DNA from: JBEIFW01 sp044370695
GTDB lineage: Bacteria; Actinomycetota; Acidimicrobiia; Acidimicrobiales; Ilumatobacteraceae
Length of the DNA stretch: 9,425 nucleotides
Assembly (NCBI GenBank): GCA_044370695.1
Contig: JBILVB010000141.1
Location: forward strand, 1-9,425
Direction of reading: 5' to 3'
The notes beneath the pieces were generated by a model. The model worked only from the letters and a program-made list of their open reading frames with translations. It searched no databases and was not told the DNA's origin. Position 1 is the first letter of the stretch. Each line of letters begins with the position of its first letter. The position numbers and the translations under genes were made by a program. Below are positions 1 to 4,988 of this stretch, one piece after another.

Positions 1-187
1 CGAGCAACGGGAGACCGAACGCCAGCGTCTTGCCGGAGCCCGTCGGTGCCCGCCCGACGAGATCGCGCCCGCCGACGAGGTCGGCGACGGCCGCGGCCTG
101 GATCGGGGTCGGGGAGGTGATCCCCCGCTCGGCCAGCGCATCGACGAGGTCGCCGCCGATGCCGAGCTCGTGGAACGTCAGGGACAC
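1..187 (-). CDS. DEAD-box ATP-dependent RNA helicase, N-terminal part (runs off left edge)
   Basis: Only the first 62 residues are in the window. They show the start of a DEAD-box helicase: an upstream aromatic F5, then the Q motif ITSPTPIQ with its invariant Gln at residue 30, then Walker A/motif I APTGSGKT at residues 48-55. These elements bind the adenine and the phosphates of ATP. Members unwind short RNA duplexes in ribosome assembly, mRNA decay or cold adaptation; which role applies here cannot be told from this piece. The GTG start at 187 is chosen because GAGGAG (minus strand, about 192-197) sits 4-5 bases upstream. An in-frame GTG at 199 is possible but would overlap that ribosome site. 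The gene diverges from the thiolase and has a GC-rich structured leader. Family assignment is secure; the exact subfamily (RhlE, DeaD or other) is not. Confidence 0.9.
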   Translation of the reverse strand, partial: MSLTFHELGIGGDLVDALAERGITSPTPIQAAAVADLVGGRDLVGRAPTGSGKTLAFGLPLL

Positions 188-197
188 GGCACTCCTC

Positions 198-250
198 ACT
201 GCGCCGGCCCGCGAGGCCGGACGAACTGCGCCGGCCTCGCGGCCGGACGG
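198..250. repeat. Two imperfect tandem copies of a ~27-bp GC-rich unit
   Basis: The 12-mer ACTGCGCCGGCC occurs at 198-209 and again at 225-236. Each copy is followed by a related GC-rich tail ending in GGCCGGACG. The two units (198-224 and 225-250) abut exactly, so this is a two-copy tandem repeat with a small indel or substitutions in the second half. It lies in the divergent gap between helicase and thiolase, just upstream of the helicase ribosome site. Confidence 0.75.
211..240 (-). promoter_or_regulatory. Perfect 10-bp stem hairpin in the helicase 5' leader
   Basis: GCGAGGCCGG at 211-220 is exactly complementary to CCGGCCTCGC at 231-240, with a 10-base loop. A transcript for the minus-strand helicase starting near 247 would carry this stem about 15 bases before the GAGGAG ribosome site. 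It could be a regulatory stem on which the helicase acts, a transcription-attenuating structure, or just a by-product of the tandem repeat. The structure is seen directly; the role is inference. Confidence 0.5.
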
Positions 251-253
251 CGT

Positions 254-259
254 AGCCTA
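254..259 (-). promoter_or_regulatory. Possible -10 box for the helicase
   Basis: The minus strand reads TAGGCT here, identical to the -10 box proposed for the divergent thiolase at 295-300. The two copies make an inverted repeat, AGCCTAC / GTAGGCT. A start about 7 bases downstream would give a leader of about 60 bases. No convincing -35 is visible on this strand, so the call is weak. Confidence 0.35.
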
Positions 260-270
260 CCCGGCTGCCG

Positions 271-300
271 TTGGGTGGGCGCGTCCCACGGCCGTAGGCT
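271..300 (+). promoter_or_regulatory. Promoter of the thiolase gene (leaderless type)
   Basis: TTGGGT (271-276) and TAGGCT (295-300) are separated by 18 bases, as in a housekeeping-sigma promoter. The ATG at 308 begins 7 bases after the -10 box, so the predicted transcript starts at or next to the start codon. No Shine-Dalgarno is present. The spacer contains a small inverted repeat GTGGG-N5-CCCAC (275-289) overlapping the -35/spacer, where a repressor could bind; that last point is speculation. Confidence 0.6.
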
Positions 301-307
301 GCCCGTC

Positions 308-1486
308 ATGTCGAACGTCGTGATCGTCGAAGCCGTCCGCACCCCGATCGGCCGCCGCGGCGGCGGGCTGTCCACCATGCACCCTGCGGACCTGCTGTCG
401 GTCGTCCAGCGCGAGGTGGTGGCCCGCTCCGGGATCGACCCGGGCGAGATCGGCCAGGTCGTGGCGGGCTGCGTGAGCCAGGTGGGCGAACAGAGCTTCA
501 ACATCGCCCGCACGGCGTGGCTCGCCTCCGGCCTGCCCCAGGCGACCGCGTGCACCACGGTCGACACCCAGTGCGGCTCGAGCCAGCAGGCCACCAACCT
601 GGCGACCGCACTGATCGCCTCCGGCGTGGTGGACGTCGCCATGGCGTGCGGCGTCGAGATCATGAGCAGGATCCCGATCGGCATCAACTCCTCGAAGAAG
701 CTCGGCCTCGGAGTACCGATCCCGAAGAGCTACTTCGCCCGCTACGAGATGACCTCGCAGTTCGAAGGCGCCGAGCGCATCGCCGACAAGTGGGGCCTCA
801 CCCGGGACGACACGGATGCCTTCGGCTTCCAGAGCCAGGCTCGGGCGGCCCGGGCATGGGCCGAGGATCGCTTCGCCACCCAGATCGTCGAGGTCGAGGC
901 CCCCGATCTCGACGAGGAGGGCAAGCCGACCGGCACCTCCCACCGCGTGACGCGCGACGAGGGCATCCGGGAGACCTCGATGGCCAAGCTCGCCGAACTC
1001 AAGCCCGTCGCCCGCCCGAACGGCGTGCACACCGCCGGCAACTCCTCGCAGATCTCCGACGGCGCCGCTGCGGTCCTGATGATGACCGAGGAGAAGGCCG
1101 CTGCGCTCGGCCTCACCCCGATCGCCCGGGTCGTCGACACCTGCCTCGTCGGGGTCGACCCGGTGCTCATGCTCACCGGGCCGATCGACGCCTCGGAGAA
1201 GCTGTTCGCCCGGACGGGCTTGCGCGCGTCGGACATCGACACCTTCGAGATCAACGAGGCGTTCGCCTCCGTGGTGCTGTCGTGGGCCCGGGAGGTCCAC
1301 CCGGACCCGGAGAAGGTGAACCCCAACGGCGGCGCGATCGCCCTGGGCCATCCGCTCGGCGGCACCGGCGCCGTGCTCCTGACCAAGGCCGTCCACGAAC
1401 TGCGCCGCACCGGCGGCCGCTACGGGCTCGTGTCGATGTGCTGCGGCGGTGGCCTCGGCACCGGCACCATCGTCGAGCGGCTCTGA
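308..1486 (+). CDS. Thiolase, FadA5-like 3-ketoacyl-CoA thiolase
   Basis: A 392-residue thiolase of full family length. It would cleave 3-ketoacyl-CoA with CoA to release acetyl-CoA in the last step of beta-oxidation. The nucleophile is C89 in TVDTQCGSSQQA, where many thiolases have a CASG-type loop. The other active-site elements are NEAFA (316-320), GHPLGGTG with H348, and C378 in the C-x-GGG motif near the C-terminus. The segments GEQSFNIARTAWL, HTAGNSSQISDGAAA and EINEAFASVVLSWAR closely resemble mycobacterial steroid thiolase FadA5 as I remember it, so a sterol-side-chain or branched acyl-CoA substrate is plausible but not shown. The start is the ATG at 308 because the family N-terminus (MSNVVIVEAVRTPIG) begins there and a leaderless promoter fits it. 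An in-frame upstream extension back to 170 has no family counterpart. No steroid-degradation genes adjoin it. Confidence 0.92.
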   Translation: MSNVVIVEAVRTPIGRRGGGLSTMHPADLLSVVQREVVARSGIDPGEIGQVVAGCVSQVGEQSFNIARTAWLASGLPQATACTTVDTQCGSSQQATNLATALIASGVVDVAMACGVEIMSRIPIGINSSKKLGLGVPIPKSYFARYEMTSQFEGAERIADKWGLTRDDTDAFGFQSQARAARAWAEDRFATQIVEVEAPDLDEEGKPTGTSHRVTRDEGIRETSMAKLAELKPVARPNGVHTAGNSSQISDGAAAVLMMTEEKAAALGLTPIARVVDTCLVGVDPVLMLTGPIDASEKLFARTGLRASDIDTFEINEAFASVVLSWAREVHPDPEKVNPNGGAIALGHPLGGTGAVLLTKAVHELRRTGGRYGLVSMCCGGGLGTGTIVERL

Positions 1487-1508
1487 CCCACGACTCCAGC
1501 AGTGCTCG

Positions 1509-1555
1509 CGGCCCACGGCCGCCCCCCGATCCGATGGGAGGTGGGCCGTGGGCCG
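1509..1555 (+). promoter_or_regulatory. 12-bp inverted repeat enclosing ribosome site and start codon of the nuclease gene
   Basis: CGGCCCACGGCC at 1509-1520 pairs perfectly with GGCCGTGGGCCG at 1544-1555, leaving a 23-base loop. The GTG start (1548-1550) lies inside the 3' arm and the GGGAGG ribosome site (1536-1541) lies in the loop. The hairpin begins 22 bases after the thiolase stop. There is no following T-run, so a classical intrinsic terminator is unlikely. Control of translation or partial termination is inferred. Confidence 0.55.
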
Positions 1556-2066
1556 TGCCGCGTTCCAGGCGTCGTTGCTCGCCGTGACGATTGCGTTCGG
1601 TGCTGCCTGCACGGAGCCCGCTCCGTCCGGCGAACCGAACGCCACGGTCGTGTCCGTGGTCGACGGGGACACGATCGTGGTGAGGATCGACGGGCAACGC
1701 ACCACGGTCCGCCTGATCGGGGTGGACACCCCGGAGACGGTCGCTGCGAACCGGCCGGTCGGCTGCTTCGGCCCGGAGGCCTCGAAGCGCACCGCTGCGC
1801 TGCTGCCGGCCGGCACTGCGGTCCGCCTCGAGCGCGACGTGGAGGCCCGCGACGTGTACGGCCGCCTGCTCGCCTACGTGTACCGACGCGCCGACGGGTT
1901 GTTCGTCAACGAGGACCTCGTGGCGGGCGGCTACGCCGACGTGCTGCGGATCCCGCCGAACACCGCACACGCCGAGCGGCTCACGCGGGCCCGCAGCGAC
2001 GCTCGCCGGGAACGGCGGGGCCTGTGGGGCGCCTGTCCCGCCTTCGGCACCACCCACCCGGGATGA
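1548..2066 (+). CDS. Secreted staphylococcal-nuclease-like (thermonuclease) protein, probable lipoprotein
   Basis: A 172-residue protein with an N-terminal hydrophobic export signal and a cysteine at residue 21 (TIAFGAAC). This is probably a lipobox, though Gly at -3 is atypical. An SNase fold follows at about residues 32-162. The Ca-dependent nuclease motifs are intact: VVDGDT (D41, equivalent to D21 of the S. aureus enzyme), VRLIGVDTPET (R55, D60, T61, E63; equivalents of R35, D40, T41, E43) and DVYGR (R106, equivalent of R87). It should therefore hydrolyse DNA or RNA outside the membrane, for defence or nutrient gain. The GTG at 1548 is chosen over an upstream in-frame ATG at 1449 inside the thiolase. 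It has a GGGAGG ribosome site 6 bases upstream and places the signal peptide at the N-terminus. C73 and C163 could form a disulfide. It is probably read through from the thiolase, since no promoter is obvious. Confidence 0.88.
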   Translation: MGRAAFQASLLAVTIAFGAACTEPAPSGEPNATVVSVVDGDTIVVRIDGQRTTVRLIGVDTPETVAANRPVGCFGPEASKRTAALLPAGTAVRLERDVEARDVYGRLLAYVYRRADGLFVNEDLVAGGYADVLRIPPNTAHAERLTRARSDARRERRGLWGACPAFGTTHPG

Positions 2067-2102
2067 CACGATGGGGTCTCGACCGGCCGAAGGGGGACGC
2101 CC

Positions 2103-2699
2103 GTGACCCGCATCACCAAACTCGAACCCGAGCAGTGGGATCCCGAGTTGCGAGAGCTGTTCAAGCCGGAGGACCGCACCCCGCTCGAGGTGGGCCTGTC
2201 CCGGTACTTCGCCCACCGGCCGCCGCTCGCCAAGGCCATCGGCGCGTTCGGCCGTGCGTTGAAGGTGAACCGGACACTGCCCGACCGCCTCGTCGAACTG
2301 GTCCGGCTCCGGGTCGCGTTCCACAACCAGTGCCGCAGCTGTATGGCGATCCGCTACACCGACGCCGTCGTCGCGGGCGTCACCGAGGACCTGGTGTGCT
2401 CGCTCGAGCGCCCGATGGAAGCACCCGATCTGACGCCGGCCGAGAAGGCCGCCATCCGGTACGGGGAGCTGTTCGCCACCAACCACCTCGCGATCGACGA
2501 CGCGGTCTACGACGATCTCCGCCTGCACTTCACGGAGGCCGAGATCATGGAGCTCGCGGTCGTCGTCGCGTTCTTCGTCGGCTTCGGCCGACTCGGCGCC
2601 ACGCTGCACATGGTCGAGGAGCTGCCGGGCGCGTTCCAGGGCGAGGTCGCTTCCGGCCCGGTGACACCCTGGGGGAACGACGCGATCGTCGTGCGTTGA
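2103..2699 (+). CDS. AhpD / carboxymuconolactone decarboxylase-like protein
   Basis: A 198-residue all-helical protein of the CMD/AhpD superfamily. The core motif is ELVRLRVAFHNQCRSC (residues 65-80), with E65 and the redox pair C77/C80. In AhpD a histidine four residues after the second cysteine completes the proton relay, but here that position is R84 (CRSCMAIR), so the usual peroxidase-reductant chemistry may be changed. A second helical half follows, with LTPAEKAAIRYGELFATNH (110-128) typical of longer actinobacterial members. Function is probably a thiol-disulfide or antioxidant role, but relatives also include decarboxylases. The GTG start has AGGGGG at 2091-2096, 6 bases upstream. It follows the nuclease gene by 36 bases and precedes the deacetylase-like gene by 28, so cotranscription is possible. 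Confidence 0.82.
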   Translation: MTRITKLEPEQWDPELRELFKPEDRTPLEVGLSRYFAHRPPLAKAIGAFGRALKVNRTLPDRLVELVRLRVAFHNQCRSCMAIRYTDAVVAGVTEDLVCSLERPMEAPDLTPAEKAAIRYGELFATNHLAIDDAVYDDLRLHFTEAEIMELAVVVAFFVGFGRLGATLHMVEELPGAFQGEVASGPVTPWGNDAIVVR

Positions 2700-2712
2700 T
2701 CGGGTGCGCCGA

Positions 2713-2718
2713 TAGCGT
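2713..2718 (+). promoter_or_regulatory. -10-like box just before the deacetylase-like gene
   Basis: TAGCGT lies 9 bases before the ATG at 2728, and there is no Shine-Dalgarno between them. This fits a leaderless transcript, as proposed for other genes in the window. No good -35 is visible at the right distance. Confidence 0.4.
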
Positions 2719-2727
2719 TCGGCGCCG

Positions 2728-3564
2728 ATGAGCGATCTGGTCGAACGCCTCGGGTACGGAGCTGACGCCCGCCTGGTCATCGTGTCCTGCGACGACCTCG
2801 GCGCCTGCCACGCCGCGAACGAGGGTGTCTACCGGGCCCTGCGCGACGGGGTCGCCACGTGCTCGTCGATCATGGTCCCCGCTCCATGGGCCCGAGACGC
2901 CGCCGCTCGCTACCGGGGCGAGGACATCGGCGTGCACCTCACGCTCAACGCCGAGCACGAGCTGTACCGGTGGGGTCCGATCACGCACGCCCCGTCGTTG
3001 CTGTCCGGCGACGGCGGCTTCCCGCGCCGCCTCGACGACCTCTGGGAGCACGCCGACGTCGACGAGGTCCGTCGCGAGTGCCGGGCCCAGATCGAGCGGG
3101 CGATCGTGTGGGGCTTCGACGTGAGCCACCTGTCCTCGCACCTGTCGGCGCTCACGTTGCGGCCCGAACTGTTCGACGTCCTGGTCGATCTCGCGCTCGA
3201 GTTCCGGCTGCCGGTCCGGCTCCCGTCATCGGTGAGCGAACACGACGCCGGGTTCCCCTTCCGCACGCTCGCCGTCGACGAGGGGCTCGTGTTCCCCGAT
3301 CACTTCGTCGCAGCGCGCCGCTGGGGGAGCCGCGACCGGGTGGCCGTCGAGCTCGACCATCTCGCACCCGGCGTCACCGAGATCCATCTTCAGCCCGCGG
3401 TCGACACACCCGAGGTGCGGGCCCTGGCCCCGGAGCACTGGACGGCCTGGGTCGACGATCTGGCCGTGGTGGAGCGGGGCGGACCACTCGACATCGCCCT
3501 GGCACGCGCCGGGGTGGTTCGGATCGGGTTCCGGGCGCTGCGGTCGCTGATGCGGGCGGGCTGA
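2728..3564 (+). CDS. YdjC/ChbG/HpnK-family carbohydrate deacetylase homologue with altered active-site motifs
   Basis: A 278-residue protein matching the YdjC (ChbG/HpnK) family in length and motif order. Active members remove N-acetyl groups from sugars or glycolipid intermediates using a metal held by Asp and His. Visible motifs are SCDDLG (D22, D23; usual NADDFG), GVHLTL (H70) and SHLSSHLS (H134, H138) where the family has THLDSHxH. Thus the Asp (S136) and last His (S140) of the third motif are replaced. The C-terminal HPA motif reads LQPAV with Q222 for His. D23, H70 and H138, the likely metal ligands, remain. It may be a divergent enzyme with another substrate or a non-catalytic relative. 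It has no signal peptide, so it is cytosolic. It starts 28 bases after the CMD-like gene, without a Shine-Dalgarno, and converges on the SCP2-like gene 33 bases beyond its stop. Confidence 0.8.
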   Translation: MSDLVERLGYGADARLVIVSCDDLGACHAANEGVYRALRDGVATCSSIMVPAPWARDAAARYRGEDIGVHLTLNAEHELYRWGPITHAPSLLSGDGGFPRRLDDLWEHADVDEVRRECRAQIERAIVWGFDVSHLSSHLSALTLRPELFDVLVDLALEFRLPVRLPSSVSEHDAGFPFRTLAVDEGLVFPDHFVAARRWGSRDRVAVELDHLAPGVTEIHLQPAVDTPEVRALAPEHWTAWVDDLAVVERGGPLDIALARAGVVRIGFRALRSLMRAG

Positions 3565-3597
3565 ACGTTGCTCGCGCCCGGCCGCGTCGTCGAGCGC

Positions 3598-3819
3598 TCA
3601 GGCCGGGACGAACCGACCGAGCACGGCAGCGGCACGACCCGATCGCAACTCGTCGAACAGCGGGCCGGTGGGACCGCTCGCCTTGAGCTTGCCGAGCATG
3701 AACGCGACCGTCGGGTCGAGCGCACAGTCGACCGCCGCGATCGTGACGACCACCTCGGCGTCGTCGGGGCCGACCGCCTCGACGGCCTTTCCGGACGTGA
3801 TGCGGTACTGCACGCTCAC
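3598..3819 (-). CDS. Short SCP2-like sterol/lipid-carrier domain protein
   Basis: A 73-residue protein in a frame different from mca, starting at a GTG that overlaps the mca stop in a GTGA (4-nt overlap), so it is translationally coupled. The sequence VQYRITSGKAVEA, then AEVVVTIAAVDCALDPTVAF, then MLGKLKASGPTGPLFDELRSG follows the second half of SCP2-like domains. The LDPxxAFMxGKLKxxG core (about residues 34-49) is the most telling part. SCP2 folds form a hydrophobic tunnel for sterols or fatty acyl chains. This one is short: usual domains are about 100 residues, and the N-terminal helix is missing. It is cytosolic, with no signal peptide. The frame is easy to miss because it stays open far upstream antisense to nothing recognisable. 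A second in-frame GTG two codons on is an alternative start. Function with Mca is unknown. Confidence 0.75.
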   Translation of the reverse strand: MSVQYRITSGKAVEAVGPDDAEVVVTIAAVDCALDPTVAFMLGKLKASGPTGPLFDELRSGRAAAVLGRFVPA

Positions 3820-4739
3820 GTCCCGCTGCTCCGCAACAGCTCGGCAGCGACCACCCCGGCGAACAGGTCGTCCTCGACGCCGCCCTCGGGCGGATTCCCC
3901 ACCAGCGAGCGGGCGAGGATCCAGTCCTCGTACGGGTACGCCTCGGCCAGCTCCCGATCGTCGAGCCCGAACCAGAACGGTTCGGTCGGATCGACTTGCG
4001 TGGCGTGGGCGCGCAGCGCGGCCGAACGCGCCGGTAGGAACGCCCCGATCTCGAGTCGGGTGGTGATCCGATGGTCCTGACTCGGGCGTTCGAACCATCG
4101 CTCGTCGAACGGCGACGACCCGCGAAGCCGTTGCAGCGCTTCGTGCACGGCGACGAGTCGGGCGCGGGACCACACGTTGTAGTAGAGCTTCGAGGGCTGC
4201 CAGGCCGGCCCCGCCTCCGGGTACCACGACCGATCCCCGGCCCGCTCGAAGGCCGGGATCGTGATCTCGTGCACCTTCAGGTGGTCGGGGTGCGGGTAGC
4301 CGACCTGGTCGTCGGAGTACGTGAGCACCACCTGGGGCCTCGTCCGGCGGATGACGGCCACCAGCCGCCCGACCGCCTCGTCGAGGTCGGCTCGGTGGAA
4401 GCACGCCGGGTGGTCGTTGGCCGGCGAGTCCTTCATCCCCGAATCCCGATAGCCGAGCATCACCACCTCGTCGAAGCCGATCGCCGACGCGCTCCGGGCC
4501 AATTCGTCGGCTCGTACGTCGGCCAGCAACGCCTTCGTCGCGTTCTCGTCGAGCCCGTGGAACAACCCGCCCTCGGCTCGCAGGGCCGGGTTGTGCAGGT
4601 CGCCCTCTTCGCCCCCCGTGCAGCACACGAGCACGGTCCGCACGCCTGCGGCGCCGTACCGGGCGACGGTCGGGGCGCCCTTGGACGCCTCGTCGTCGGG
4701 GTGCGCGTGCACGGTCAGCAAGCAGAGCGGGTCCGACAT
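3816..4739 (-). CDS. mca: Mycothiol S-conjugate amidase Mca (PIG-L/LmbE family)
   Basis: A 307-residue zinc amidase of the PIG-L/LmbE family. Mca cleaves mycothiol-S-conjugates in the cytosol, releasing a mercapturic acid for export and GlcN-Ins for reuse, which detoxifies electrophiles. Motif AHPDDE (residues 12-17) supplies zinc ligands H13 and D16 and the general base D15. HPDH (150-153) supplies the third ligand, probably H153. Features that favour Mca over the deacetylase MshB are DEASKGA with K20, PSKLYYNVWSR (182-192) and LRAHATQVDP (242-251), all of which match Mca sequences I remember. Length also fits Mca (about 290-300). The ATG at 4739 has no Shine-Dalgarno but a TACCCT box 8 bases upstream. 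Its stop overlaps the SCP2-like gene by 4 nt. Its presence implies a mycothiol-making actinobacterium. MshB or another PIG-L deacetylase is the alternative. Confidence 0.88.
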   Translation of the reverse strand: MSDPLCLLTVHAHPDDEASKGAPTVARYGAAGVRTVLVCCTGGEEGDLHNPALRAEGGLFHGLDENATKALLADVRADELARSASAIGFDEVVMLGYRDSGMKDSPANDHPACFHRADLDEAVGRLVAVIRRTRPQVVLTYSDDQVGYPHPDHLKVHEITIPAFERAGDRSWYPEAGPAWQPSKLYYNVWSRARLVAVHEALQRLRGSSPFDERWFERPSQDHRITTRLEIGAFLPARSAALRAHATQVDPTEPFWFGLDDRELAEAYPYEDWILARSLVGNPPEGGVEDDLFAGVVAAELLRSSGT

Positions 4740-4747
4740 CGGCGGGC

Positions 4748-4753
4748 AGGGTA
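4748..4753 (-). promoter_or_regulatory. -10 box of mca (leaderless type)
   Basis: The minus strand reads TACCCT 8 bases before the mca ATG, matching TANNNT. There is no Shine-Dalgarno in the short gap (GCCCGCCG). This implies a transcript starting at or near the ATG. The box is 36 bases from the opposing box of the lipoprotein gene, so the two promoters are back to back. Confidence 0.5.
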
Positions 4754-4789
4754 CCGGTGCTGCGGCGGCATCGCATCGACGCGCGCCGC

Positions 4790-4795
4790 TAGCCT
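4790..4795 (+). promoter_or_regulatory. -10-like box of the small lipoprotein gene
   Basis: TAGCCT lies 10 bases before the ATG at 4806, with no ribosome site between (CCCGAACCGC). Spacing is slightly longer than for the other leaderless candidates, and no clear -35 is seen. Confidence 0.4.
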
Positions 4796-4805
4796 CCCGA
4801 ACCGC

Positions 4806-4988
4806 ATGCCGATCCGAGCCGCCACCGCTGTGCTCGCCGCCACGCTGGCGGCCGCGACCGTCCTGAGCGCCGGGTGTTCGAACGACGGGCGCGAGCTGCG
4901 GCCACCCCGCTCCGATCAGAACCAGTCGATCCTGTCGATCGCGCCGCCCACCACGGTCGCGTCAGCCGACACCCTGCCGGCGCCCTGA
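4806..4988 (+). CDS. Very small lipoprotein of unknown function
   Basis: A 60-residue open frame beginning with a textbook lipoprotein signal: MPIR, then a hydrophobic Ala/Leu/Val stretch (5-19), then lipobox LSAGC with the lipidated cysteine at residue 24. The mature part is only 37 residues (SNDGRELRPPRSDQNQSI, then a Pro/Thr-rich tail) and holds no recognisable domain. It looks like the leader and linker of a larger secreted protein, so it may be a decayed or truncated gene, or a genuine short surface peptide. Its last 27 bases overlap the 3' end of the convergent GGDEF-EAL gene, and nothing on the plus strand beyond the stop continues it. I do not recognise a family. The signal peptide makes expression likely. 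Confidence 0.65.
   Translation: MPIRAATAVLAATLAAATVLSAGCSNDGRELRPPRSDQNQSILSIAPPTTVASADTLPAP

Noticed and set aside
254..300. Inverted repeat AGCCTAC / GTAGGCT as a repressor operator
   Set aside because: The arms are better explained as two divergent -10 boxes; a 33-base gap is long for a simple operator.
170..307. Forty-six-codon N-terminal extension of the thiolase
   Set aside because: It crosses the helicase start and the tandem repeat, and thiolases begin at the MSNVVIVEAVRTP segment.
257..1816. Long minus-strand frame opposite the thiolase and nuclease
   Set aside because: It crosses two clear plus-strand genes and their intergene, and its composition is typical of a GC-driven shadow.
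1251..2780. Long minus-strand frame opposite nuclease and CMD-like genes
   Set aside because: It spans three real plus-strand genes and shows no recognisable domain.
3553..3580. CGGGCG / CGCCCG inverted repeat between the convergent deacetylase-like and SCP2-like genes
   Set aside because: It is only 6 bp with a 16-base loop in very GC-rich DNA and has no T-run, too weak to call a terminator.
3820..4776. N-terminal extension of the SCP2-like frame through the mca gene
   Set aside because: This stretch is the shifted frame of mca and reads as Arg-rich nonsense. Family-like sequence begins only after the GTG at 3819.
4071..4805. Upstream extension of the small lipoprotein frame
   Set aside because: It is antisense to mca and would bury the signal peptide in the middle of a protein. 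The ATG at 4806 puts the lipobox where it belongs.
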